Source: Rhynchopus euleeides
Taxonomy: Eukaryota; Euglenozoa; Diplonemea; Diplonemida; Diplonemidae
NCBI GenBank assembly: GCA_963210315.1
Contig: OY723250.1
Span: 992,001-1,056,000 of the forward strand
Length of the DNA: 64,000 nucleotides
Reading direction: 5' to 3'
Position 1 is the first letter of the stretch, and each line of letters opens with the position of its first letter. The translations under genes were made by a program, and so were the position numbers. Below, one piece after another: positions 53,401 to 63,301 of the stretch. A model generated the notes under the pieces. The model searched no databases and was not told the origin of the DNA. It saw nothing but the letters and a program-made list of their open reading frames with translations.

Positions 53401-55389
53401 CCCCCAGGCTTCTAACACACTGTGTCATGCCCCCCCAGGCTTCCAGCACGCTGTGTCATGCCCCCCCAGGCTTCCAGCACACTGTGTCATGCCCCCCCAG
53501 GCTTCCAGCACACTGTGTCATGCCCCCCCAGGCTTCTAGCACACTGTGTCATGCCCCCCCAGGCTTCTAACACACTGTGTCATGCCCCCCCAGGCTTCCA
53601 GCACACTGTGTCATGCCCCCCCAGGCTTCCAGCACACTGTGTCATGCCCCCCCAGGCTTCTAGCACACTGTGTCATGCCCCCCCAGGCTTCTAGCACACT
53701 GTGTCATGCCCCCCCAGGCTTCTAGCACACTGTGTCATGCCCCCCCAGGCTTCTAGCACACTGTGTCATGCCCCCCCAGGCTTCTAACACACTGTGTCAT
53801 GCCCCCCCAGGCTTCCAGCACACTGTGTCATGCCCCCCCAGGCTTCTAGCACACTGTGTCATGCCCCCCGAGGGTTCTAGCACACTGTGTCATGCCCCCC
53901 CAGGCTTCTAACACACTGTGTCATGCCCCCCCAGGCTTCTAGCACACTGTGTCATGCCCCCCCAGGGTTCTAACACACTGTGTCATGCCCCCCCAGGCTT
54001 CTAACACAATGTGTCATGCCCCCCCAGGCTTCTAGCACACTGTGTCATGCCCCCCCAGGCTTCGAACACACTGTGTCATGCCCCCCCAGGCTTCCAGCAC
54101 ACTGTGTCATGCCCCCCCAGGCTTCTAGCACACTGTGTCATGCCCCCCCAGGCTTCTAGCACACTGTGTCATGCCCCCCCAGGCTTCTAGCACACTGTGT
54201 CATGCCCCCCCAGGCTTCTAGCACACTGTGTCATGCCCCCCCAGGCTTCTAACACACTGTGTCATGCCCCCCCAGGCTTCCAGCACACTGTGTCATGCCC
54301 CCCCAGGCTTCTAGCACACTGTGTCATGCCCCCCGAGGGTTCTAGCACACTGTGTCATGCCCCCCCAGGCTTCTAACACACTGTGTCATGCCCCCCCAGG
54401 CTTCTAGCACACTGTGTCATGCCCCCCCAGGCTTCTAACACACTGTGTCATGCCCCCCCAGGCTTCTAGCACACTGTGTCATGCCCCCCCAGGGTTCTAA
54501 CACAATGTGTCATGCCCCCCCAGGCTTCTAGCACACTGTGTCATGCCCCCCCAGGCTTCGAACACACTGTGTCATGCCCCCCCAGGCTTCCAGCACACTG
54601 TGTCATGCCCCCCCAGGCTTCCAGCACACTGTGTCATGCCCCCCCAGGCTTCTAGCACACTGTGTCATGCCCCCCCAGGCTTCCAGCACACTGTGTCATG
54701 CCCCCCCAGGCTTCTAGCACACTGTGTCATGCCCCCCCAGGCTTCTAACACACTGTGTCATGCCCCCCCAGGCTTCCAGCACACTGTGTCATGCCCCCCC
54801 AGGCTTCTAGCACACTGTGTCATGCCCCCCGAGGGTTCTAGCACACTGTGTCATGCCCCCCCAGGCTTCTAGCACACTGTGTCATGCCCCCCCAGGCTTC
54901 TAACACACTGTGTCATGCCCCCCCAGGCTTCTAGCACACTGTGTCATGCCCCCCCAGGGTTCTAACACACTGTGTCATGCCCCCCCAGGCTTCTAACACA
55001 ATGTGTCATGCCCCCCCAGGCTTCTAGCACACTGTGTCATGCCCCCCCAGGCTTCGAACACACTGTGTCATGCCCCCCCAGGCTTCCAGCACACTGTGTC
55101 ATGCCCCCCCAGGCTTCCAGCACACTGTGTCATGCCCCCCCAGGCTTCTAGCACACTGTGTCATGCCCCCCCAGGCTTCCAGCACACTGTGTCATGCCCC
55201 CCCAGGGTTCTAGCACACTGTGTCATGCCCCCCCAGGCTTCTAACACACTGTGTCATGCCCCCCCAGGCTTCTAGCACACTGTGTCATGCCCCCCGAGGG
55301 TTCTAGCACACTGTGTCATGCCCCCCCAGGCTTCCAGCATACTGTGTCATGCCCCCCCTGGCTTCTAACACACTGTGTCATGCCCCCAG
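50471..55389. repeat. 31-bp minisatellite, about 158 units
   Basis: The unit consists of GGCTTCTAGC, ACACTGTGTC and ATGCCCCCCCA in order (31 bp). Variants at the CTTCTAG position (CTTCTAA, CTTCCAG, CTTCGAA, GGTTCTA) and rare CACAATG and GCACGCTG changes mark units. The edge units are the most diverged (GCCCCCCCTGG at both ends; CAGGCC in the first). The rare CACAATG unit recurs at 51711, 52610, 53230, 54005, 54501 and 54997. The spacings of 899, 620, 775, 496 and 496 bp are exact multiples of 31, so the array expanded by blocks. Because 31 is not a multiple of 3, frames cycle through all phases and give meaningless open frames. Confidence 0.97.
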
Positions 55390-56330
55390 GTCGCCTTCCT
55401 CCCCCACTCCATCGCAGTCACTCAGTGGCTTTTCGGCGATCGCAGTGCTCCGTCCCTCCCGCTGCAACCAACTGAGGCTTCCGTCCCGTTGCCCGTCACC
55501 ACCTCGAGGGAGGTATCCCGGGGTTTCGGCAGCGTCGTCCGGCCCGCCCTCGCCTCACGCTGCCGACCTCCGCCAGTTCCGCCACTCAGGAAGCACAGCT
55601 TTGACACCCGCGCCCTCGTCACACACATCTCTACCGCGCCCCTGCGCTGTGCTCCTCCGTCTCGTTCGCACCCCCTTTACCCTTCATTCCCGTGCAGCTT
55701 CTCGCCTCGAGATGCAGCAGACACCCGTGAGCAGAGAAGGGAGTGTAGCAGTCCCTCGGTTCGCCCCCGGGTAGCAAAGTAAGCCCGTGCAGCCCTGTCG
55801 CCAGCTTTCCGGCGTAGTCGCCGCCGGTGTCCGCTGAGGTTCCACAGGAACGGCCGGCAGACAACTTCGTGACAGGCAGCCGCCCTCGTTCCTGTGCCAG
55901 AAGTCAACAAACGCGTCGGTGATCCGCTCCCGCTCCGCGGCAGCCCTTTCGGTGACCTCGAAGGTGTGCACCAGTTCCGACTGCGCCTCGCGTTGCAGCT
56001 GCCCGCCCAACTCTTTCCCCTCCCGTCGCCCAGTCAGTGGTCGATCGCCTCCCTCTCGCGTGCCGCCAGCTTTGGACCACACCCCGCTCGGCCCGCCTCG
56101 GCAGTTGTTGTCCCCAGTACGCGCGCCTCCCGGGTCGGGTTCGCGCCCACCCCCGCACGGGCGGCTCTCCGTGAGGGAGAGGTCCACCCTTTACCAGCCC
56201 CCTTGCGCATCGTTTTTTGAGCGCACGGGAACGCGCAGCACCCCCTGGCCATCGGCCAGTCGTCACCCCCCCGGCGCCCCACCGCCCCCCGCGTCCAGCG
56301 CAGGACAGCACATCCCCTGCTGAAACTTTT
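55390..56330 (-). pseudogene. GC-rich region with probable decayed coding sequence
   Basis: Immediately after the minisatellite. On the - strand, stretches such as LVHTFEVTERAAAERERIT and DAFVDFWHRNEGG (about 55870-56000) read like a helical protein, but no long frame holds together and no family is recognised. It may be one end of the same decayed unit as 56960-57720. Confidence 0.25.
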
Positions 56331-56336
56331 GCGCGG

Positions 56337-56400
56337 GGGGCCGCGCGAAGCGCGGCCCCGCGACCCCACCCCCACCCCGCGCGAAGCGCGGGGTGGGGGT
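56337..56400. repeat. Two adjacent GCGAAGC-loop hairpins
   Basis: Hairpin 1 is at 56337-56359 and hairpin 2, with a longer stem built on CCCCCACCCCGC, is at 56368-56400. Both close on GCGCGAAGCGC. As RNA or single-stranded DNA they would be very stable. Their role is unknown. Confidence 0.7.
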
Positions 56401-56607
56401 GGGGGTTTAACCTTATCTTCCTTGGGGGTGCAGGACCTCCCCCAGGATTGACGAGTTGGGGGTATAGCTTGGCGGACGATGACGTGGTATCGACAGCGGC
56501 TTGCCCCCCCCGCCCTGAAATAGGCGCGTGAACTCTTACGTCACTTCGCACAGTGTGCATCATGTTCAAATGACACGCAGGAGCCAGTAGGCTGCCTTTC
56601 AAACGGG

Positions 56608-56901
56608 GTGCCTGTCCCTGCTGGACAGGGGGGTCTGGGGGGCGGAGCCCCCCAGCCGCCGGAGGCCATGGGAGTGAACATTTATTCCTGGTGGGCGCGG
56701 TTACTCACGGCATGGTCCCTCGGTGCCAGGCTGCGATGCCAGCACGCTAACCCAAATTGCAAAACGGCGGGCGCAGATCGGTGTGAATTGGGCTGCATCC
56801 TGGGTAGCCCGGACCCTACCCGATGTGACGATAAATTGTCGCGCAAGGACATGCCACAGGGGGGTCGAGCCCCCCAGCCGCCGTAGTGAACGTCTGTTCA
56901 C
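56608..56901 (-). repeat. Dispersed direct-repeat pair, copy 6 (diverged)
   Basis: Inverted-orientation units at about 56625-56690 and 56848-56901. The second has lost part of its hairpin arm. The middle is not the standard one, so this is an old or rearranged copy. Confidence 0.6.
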
Positions 56902-56959
56902 AGGTTGACATGATTCGTGCCATGCCAAGCCCCTTACCAAATTCGGTGGGTCGTTGGGT

Positions 56960-57720
56960 CGATTGTTACGAAGAGCCCTGCCACCCACATGTGCAGGACA
57001 CGCCCGCCCGACATGTGCATTGTACAGCACCACACCAACTTCCCGTACGGATTTGTCTGCAAGCCATCCCCGACCCAAATGCCTCCTGTCTCACCGAGTC
57101 TGGAAATGCTGCCGCACACACTGCCACACCTGAACCCTGCAGGGGCTGCCTGCCGTTGGGTGGCTCGACGATCCGGCACAGGTCCTCCTGCAGCCACCTG
57201 ATGCGCTCTTGCTTCGCAGAACTCGCCATCGTCACGCTTCTCCCTGACGCAGGCCTCCGCGAGCTGCTTCACCAGCTCCGCCTCCTCCGCGTCCCCCCGA
57301 TGCAGCGACTGCGCGCGCTGGAGGGGGGCCCCGGATGGGAGGGCTAGGCGGTGCCGCATGGCTACACCTCGTGCAGGCTGCTGGATCGACGCAGCGGTCC
57401 CTGCAGCCGGATCGTCGCAAAACCCAGAGCTTGTGCGGCCAGGTGCAGGGCTGCGACCTGTCTCGACCTGCATCTCCGCCCAGGCCCGCCCAGTCCCGTA
57501 GCTCACGTGTTTCATCGCCTCGGGGATGAACCCCTCCGGAACTGGGTTCGTCCCCAGCCGTACGGCCTTGTCATACAGCGCCCGTCTCCTGTATCGCTTT
57601 CATGAGCCGCTCGCGAGGGGGTGAAGGTGTAGCGCCCCTCGACGGGGTGCTGGAGGATGGCCCTCAGGTCATCGGGCTCATCGCGGTGGTATTGACAACT
57701 TGAGGCCCCCTGTAGTTAAG
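56960..57720 (-). pseudogene. Decayed gene of unknown family
   Basis: Going down the - strand, protein-like blocks appear in different frames: EPDDLRAILQHPVEGRYTF (~57660-57690), ALYDKAVRLGTNPVPEGFIP then AMKHVSYGTGRAWAEMQVET (~57480-57570), AEEAELVKQLAEACVREKR (~57230-57290) and SAKQERIRWLQEDLCRIVE (~57170-57235). The order and spacing suggest one original gene, now broken by several frame changes. I cannot name it. A mobile-element origin is possible, since repeats surround it. Confidence 0.45.
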
Positions 57721-57756
57721 CCCCCCCTTGCCAGACCCCCCAGGGGGGGCTTAAAC
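57714..57756. repeat. Hairpin with C7/G7 stem
   Basis: TTAAGCCCCCCC and GGGGGGGCTTAA are separated by a short C-rich loop. It resembles the paired ends of the TA elements A-C, collapsed to a minimum. Confidence 0.5.
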
Positions 57757-60700
57757 ACGGGGGATCCCAGGTAATAGCGTTTTCCTCGCTGCCTCCCGTG
57801 GGGTCTCGACAGCACTAGACATTTCGGCGCAGGTAGGTTGCCTCCACTACAGGCTCACCCTAGACGAAGAGGGTGTCGCCATGGGAACCAAAAACCTGAT
57901 TAAGGGGTGTAGTGCTAACACGCCATGAACGCCTCGCCAACCTGGCCAATTTAGCCGGAGGGGTATCGGTCTACCTGGAACAATGAGACGCTCAAAATAC
58001 CAAGGGAACCCGCACGTCTTCTTTGGAATTCCCCTCAACGGGGAACACGCATCTGACCTGGTGTCCCAAGGCCACGACGCCTCCCCCCACCTGGCACACC
58101 GGATCCCGCTGGACTGTGGGGACGCCACTAAAGTGATTGCGTAACACTGTGTTCACCACCTCCGGTCTTCACGGTCAGGTGAAGATCAATTTTGCAGATC
58201 GCGACATGTCATGACCATGTCATGGGGTTCTTCGGGTGTCCCCATTCAGAAAACACCCGAAAAATATGACAACTTTGCTAAACTGGACCCAACTCCCCAC
58301 ACTCTTTTTTTTGCCATTTTTTCCATTTTTGGGCTCACTTTTTCTCACTTTTCTCACTCCAGAGCGAAGGCCCCCAACACAAATGCAAAGGCGGTGGTGT
58401 TGTTCCCCACAGGGGCCTGTGGTGGGTGGGCTACGTTCCATACCCTCCCAGCAACTTGCGCCGTGGAAGCTGTGCAGTACACTCACGTATTGACCCCCCC
58501 TCCCCCTCTCCACCCCCAGTGGCCCAGTTCGTTCCCGCTTCGTTTGTGACAAAAAAAATGGTCTTTCCTGCAAACCGTCAAACCCACCGATCCCTGGATC
58601 CGGTGGAGCTGGGGTTCCCCTCTGATGCCCGACCTCTGTCTTTCCCCCTTTCCCCCCGTATCTCAACTGCAATGGCAGCGTGCTGCTGGGGTTCTCCCCC
58701 CCCTGAAGTGCACCACCTCGCGCGATGGCCAGCCAAGGCAACCGGCATGCGAGAGGGGCTGCTTTTCTCTGTTGCAGATTCGGCCTTCCGACACGCTCAC
58801 TCCCACGATCCCCACTCACGCACTCACTCATTCACTCACTCACTGAAAAGGAATAGTTGGTTTTTTGGCTCCTTCATATTGAAAGGGGATCGACCAATAG
58901 CGTTACCGTGCTGTAGAATATGCGAAATTCTCCCACAGACAGCAGCATGCAACTGGCACAGCATTGAACAGAGCAGACGGGATACGACAATGGTGGTCGC
59001 GAATCCGTGAATGGGTTTCCCACCATACATGCTGGACGGCACATCCAGACACTTCAATATGCGCACGCCTATTTTAAAAAATGACGACATTCTGTCTGGT
59101 TTGTTTGTCCTGTATTTTAGACGCGCTAAAGCCACAATGGCAGGCAGCATCTGCTGCACTTCCTGATGACGCTGAGCACGTCGGCACTTTTTGTTTTTCG
59201 ATGTTTCAAGGTTGATACCGTTTCACACGTGATGCCTCTCATTATTCAAGGGGGAGTTATCTACTCCGTCGGACAGACAAGATGGCGTTCCTTAAAAAAA
59301 AAGTTGAGCTTGGAACAGTAGTGATGATTTGGCCTGTCGGAGCCTGTTCTGTTGGTTTTCTTCCCCTCTGTTGGTTTGATGGTTCTGGCATAAAAAAGCA
59401 AGTCTTCCAGCATGCTTTTGGCCGATGCAACCTGACCCCAACACCAAGAAGAGGAGGGAAATCGATACACGGCAGCGCCCGTCGAAAGTGCCGGATGTGA
59501 TGTTTCTTTGTTCGGACACCGGAATATGTTTCTGTCACATTTGTGTGCCATGGTGGGGCAAGCTCTTTCCATCAATTTGCTCAACTATTTTTCCCCGGTC
59601 TCACCCACCCACACCCAGCTCAACAGTCAGTGTGAGCCCTGCCCCCACCACAACTTGGTGACTTGAGGCGTCACTGCGTCCTGCCCGGGCCAACTAGCCA
59701 AATGAAGGAACGGAAGAGCAAGGCGGCATTCGACAAAATGCCGCTGTGGCCAGAATAACCCGATGATGGAGTGCACCCCTGCCTGAGGCCAACTCCGTGA
59801 CATGGTTTTCTCTACCTCGCTGCCCCCCTACTCCCCGACACCCGACCCCTGCCCTCACAAGGGCTGCCAGGAAGGCCAAAAATAATGGCCACTGCCGCAG
59901 TCAAACAGGATCACACGTGTCATTCTGTCTTTCTGGTTGTCGGCCCAACTAGCGCAGCCTGCGCCTCTGTCTCTGTTGTTCTGTGCTGGCCCCGCTGTAG
60001 AGCGGGGCCTTCACCACTTTCCCTGCCACCACTGCCGCCTGTGACGCCATTACCTCCATGAGGAGGCCGCAGAGGGACAGCCGAAGGGGAGTGCCTGCCA
60101 CTGCACCTTGGTTTTCTGCACCATGCCCCCCCCCTCTCCCCCTCATCTTATACAGCACCCCACCCGCCTCCTCCCGTGTGAAGCACCCTCCGTTGCAAGG
60201 GGCCCCCTGGGTTTTGGATGGAAGTGTGTGTGTGTGGAGGGGTCACACTAAGGGCAGCTGCTCGGCGTGCTCCTGCACTACGATAAGATTCACGTGCGTG
60301 TGTGGAAGGGCGCGGTGGTAGCTCCCACCGATACTCCCTCCGACAGAAACAAGGTAAGATTTTTGCGCTAACCAGGCACCTGGTCTCTAGCAAAGAAGAC
60401 TGTTGGCAGCGCATGTGTTCACCCATGTACCCCGCACAGGTAACGAACCAGCGCACAAACAAACCTCGCCCAGCCTCGTTCACACGCCTATTTGGAGCGC
60501 TTTTTAGTGCTCTCACTGTGCTTCTTGTCGGCCTCTGGTATGTGTCACTTTGGCACCTACGTTGCGGAGGTCACTCACTCTTCTTCTCCACCAGACAGTC
60601 TACAGTTTTCTCGAGATGTGTGCGTACCCTCTTACGAAGTCCTTATGGTCGAAAACACTATGGAGGTGAATCGTGGAAATATGTTTATTGAGATGTTGCT

Positions 60701-60953
60701 ATGTTTTGCTGACAATTTTCTATCCAGCAGGGTATGGATAGTTCGGATAGGCATCTCACCATCCGAGATTGTTTGAAGGTGTTTCTTGCGAACACCGGAC
60801 CCCCGTATTTTTTTCCAAGAAGGTTATGTGGCCATGGAGCGGGTGTATTTTATATTGTGCGATACGCTTTGTGAAATCTCGACATGTTCTCTTTTTCACA
60901 GGGTCCGCCCAGTATTTAACTAGTTCGGCATGTTTACTCCCCCCCCCCATTAG
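57757..60953. other. Long intergenic region without a supported gene
   Basis: 3.2 kb. A - strand frame at 57847-58128 contains CGFPWYFERLIVPGRPIPLR and may be another fragment of the adjacent decayed gene. A partial end of the GGGGGCC-CTCGCT family is at 58334-58375 (TCACTTTTTCTCACT ... AGCGAAGGCCCCC). A small hairpin is at 59733-59754. CACT/ACTC repeats lie near 58815-58845. No complete gene is supported. Confidence 0.35.
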
Positions 60954-62347
60954 GTACCGTCCCCTGCAGAATAAATGTTATTTGTTATAAACCGCCTTTC
61001 TGGGAAAATGCCCGATTTATTTAATTTTATGGGGTAATCAGGCTGGGGGAAAAAACAACAAATCACAACGAATCACACCCGATCACAACAAATCACAACG
61101 CCAAATGTTGTGATTTGTTGTGATTTGTTGCGATTTGTTGCGATTTGTTGTGGCCAGTTGTGATTTGTTGCGACCAGTTGTGACGACTTGTGACCCTTTT
61201 GTGATGAGTTGTGATGAGTTGTGATGAGGTGTGATCTGTTGTGATCTGTTGTGATCTGTTGTGATCTGTTGTGATCTGTTGTGATCTGTTGTGATCGCGA
61301 TCCAAAATTTCAAAAATTTAAAATTTTGGATCGCGATCACATTCAGTAAACTTGTTTAAGCACCTTCGGTGCGACTAGGGAGTCAAGGGAGGACTAGAGA
61401 AGACGACTTCCCTGTGCGTATTTGTTTTTCTACCACTTGCAACAACAGTTTTCTTGCAAGGTTGGAAGGGGGGCGAACGGAACAAACACCACCCTTCATC
61501 AGGCCAACGAGTGGTGTTTTGCTCCCTGCCTTCGCCCCTCCGTACGTCAGCTTTTGCACTGAACGGTGCCTAATGCAACGGAAAAGCGGTGGCTGAGTTA
61601 CCCCCATCTCCCACGAGACGCGTTTTTGATATTGATGTTTTGTGTCTTATGTCCGACCGAAGACTCCCAACAGATCACAACAGATCACACCTCATCACAA
61701 CTCATCACAAAAGGGTCACAAGTCGTCACAACTGGTCACAACAAATCACACCACGTCACACCTAGTCGCAAAAAATCACAACAAATCACAACATTTGCCT
61801 TGTGATTTGTTGTGATCTGTTGTGATCGGGTGTGATTTGTTGTGATTTGTTGTTTTTTTCCCCAGCCTGATTACCCCAAATTTTAACATTTTCTTTTTAA
61901 CATTTTCTGGAAATGTTAAGCCTGCCTGTTGGCTTTGGGAGAAGATCATGGGACCCACCCCTCAATGCGCCACTCTCTAGCCCAAGTTCTAACCAGGAAG
62001 GGGTTAGCTGTGTGACACATGAGCTTGGAATGCAACGAACTGCAACGCCCTGCTTTGGCGCCACCTCACCCAGGAGCACCTGGATACTAGGAGCTGGCTC
62101 TGGAACCCAAGGTCGCACTGGTAACGCCTGATACGCAGCCACATGAACTGCACAGCACGTGTATGCGGCAAAGTATGCATGTTATGTGCCCGCACGGACG
62201 ACCTGGCCCCCTATCCCGGCCACTTCTCGCGATTTATTTTTAACATTTCTTTTAAATCTTACAGCAGAAATGTTAAAAACCGGGATTCTGAGTCCACATT
62301 TCGAATTATGAATTTATTTTTAACATTTATTCTGCAGGGGACGGTAC
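60954..62347. mobile_element. TIR element F, host of a foldback-like insertion
   Basis: Perfect inverted ends of 27 bp, starting GTACCGTCCCCTGCAGAATA. TTAACATTT words recur inside the right half. Without the inner insertion (61030-61878) it would be about 540 bp. No coding capacity and no clear duplication. Confidence 0.75.
61030..61878. mobile_element. Foldback-like element G with 7-bp duplication
   Basis: The ends TGGGGTAATCAGGCTGGGG and complement are flanked by AATTTTA at 61023-61029 and 61879-61885. Each terminus is ~250 bp, composed of tandem ~10-bp words (TTGTGATCTG, TTGTGATTTG, TTGTGACCAG) in mirrored order on the two sides. Just inside the left terminus is a palindrome at 61293-61340 (GTGATCGCGATCC). 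The centre (~340 bp) has no gene. Long termini of short tandem words plus a 7-bp duplication recall Drosophila Foldback/Galileo elements. That is a comparison of structure only. Confidence 0.85.
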
Positions 62348-63209
62348 GCATCAAAGTGTACATAATCCGCTACTGTGCGACATGGCATATTTGGAACACT
62401 TCAAGCGATGACCATTCCAAGCGCTGCGAGCCCTGCAACCGAAAAGATGTTGGCTCCACCGCCAATATATAATGGATACGTCTTTTCTCCTTGGTTGTCA
62501 CAGTTCTGGGTGAACTGAAAACTGATTGCGTGTTCTTTTTCTTCTGGTGTATACTGAGGGCCTCACTAGCCGGTGTGACAAGGTGAGAAGTGAGGGGGGG
62601 CCGACTTCCCCTCACTGACTGACGGGCCGTGACTGGCTGTGACTGGTAGCGAGGCCCCCAGTGAATCACATTTGCACGGCACTCGGCATGGAATCGCCGA
62701 CAATGAACAGCGAATTTCACAGCCCTAATGTGTTGTGGCCAGCACTGCAGCAAGAATTCAGAAAAAAATGGAACGAAGAAGGAGCCTAAATCTTCCGCAG
62801 CGGACGCCCTTCAGCAACATTGTGCCAGCCCCCTTGGACTGGATGCACCATCTCAAATGAGTGCAACCGTTGTGGGCTCACATCCCCTCCTCCCCGGAGG
62901 GATGTGCACTATAATTATTACTTCCAGCGTGCCAGACAGGCAGGAACACTACTACGATTTCACAGACTGTGATTTATTCGAACTTGTTCAGGTGCCATCG
63001 GGCACCTCCTTTCTTTTGGTCAGCGTTTCCATTTTGTTGTGTGTGTTAGAGGGGCAGCTTTAGTAGTGCAAGTGAGGAAGCAATGACTGTCACAAGTGGA
63101 CAGACACCACGCCATGTTTTCCTCCCGGTATTTTGTGTGTGGCTCATTGTGCGATTAGCGAGGGATCTGTGCAGCAGGCCCCTTTCCCTAAGGAAACAAG
63201 GTGGCAGGT
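62348..63209. other. Intergenic spacer with one miniature element
   Basis: Apart from the small element at 62558-62659, I see no gene or RNA. Confidence 0.4.
62558..62659. mobile_element. GGGGGCC-CTCGCT miniature TIR element, copy 4
   Basis: Ends GGGCCTCACTAGCCGG and GACTGGTAGCGAGGCCCCC. The word CTTCCCCTCACTGACTGAC matches, in reverse orientation, the interior of the copy at 29612-29720, so the two are inverted relative to each other. Confidence 0.7.
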
Positions 63210-63301
63210 TGGGGTAATCAGGCTGGGGGAAAAAACAACAAATCACAACGAATCACACCCGATCACAACAAATCACAACGCCAAATGTTGTGATTTGTTG
63301 T
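63210..63301. mobile_element. Left terminus of a second foldback-like element G copy
   Basis: The first 92 bp are identical to the left end of element G (61030 onward), then the sequences part abruptly at 63302. No right terminus is in the window. Either this is the start of a longer, gene-bearing copy or a truncated terminus joined to other DNA. Confidence 0.85.

Noticed and set aside
50471-55389. CRISPR array
   Set aside because: The 31-bp units are contiguous with no unique spacers, and the context is a eukaryotic nuclear genome.
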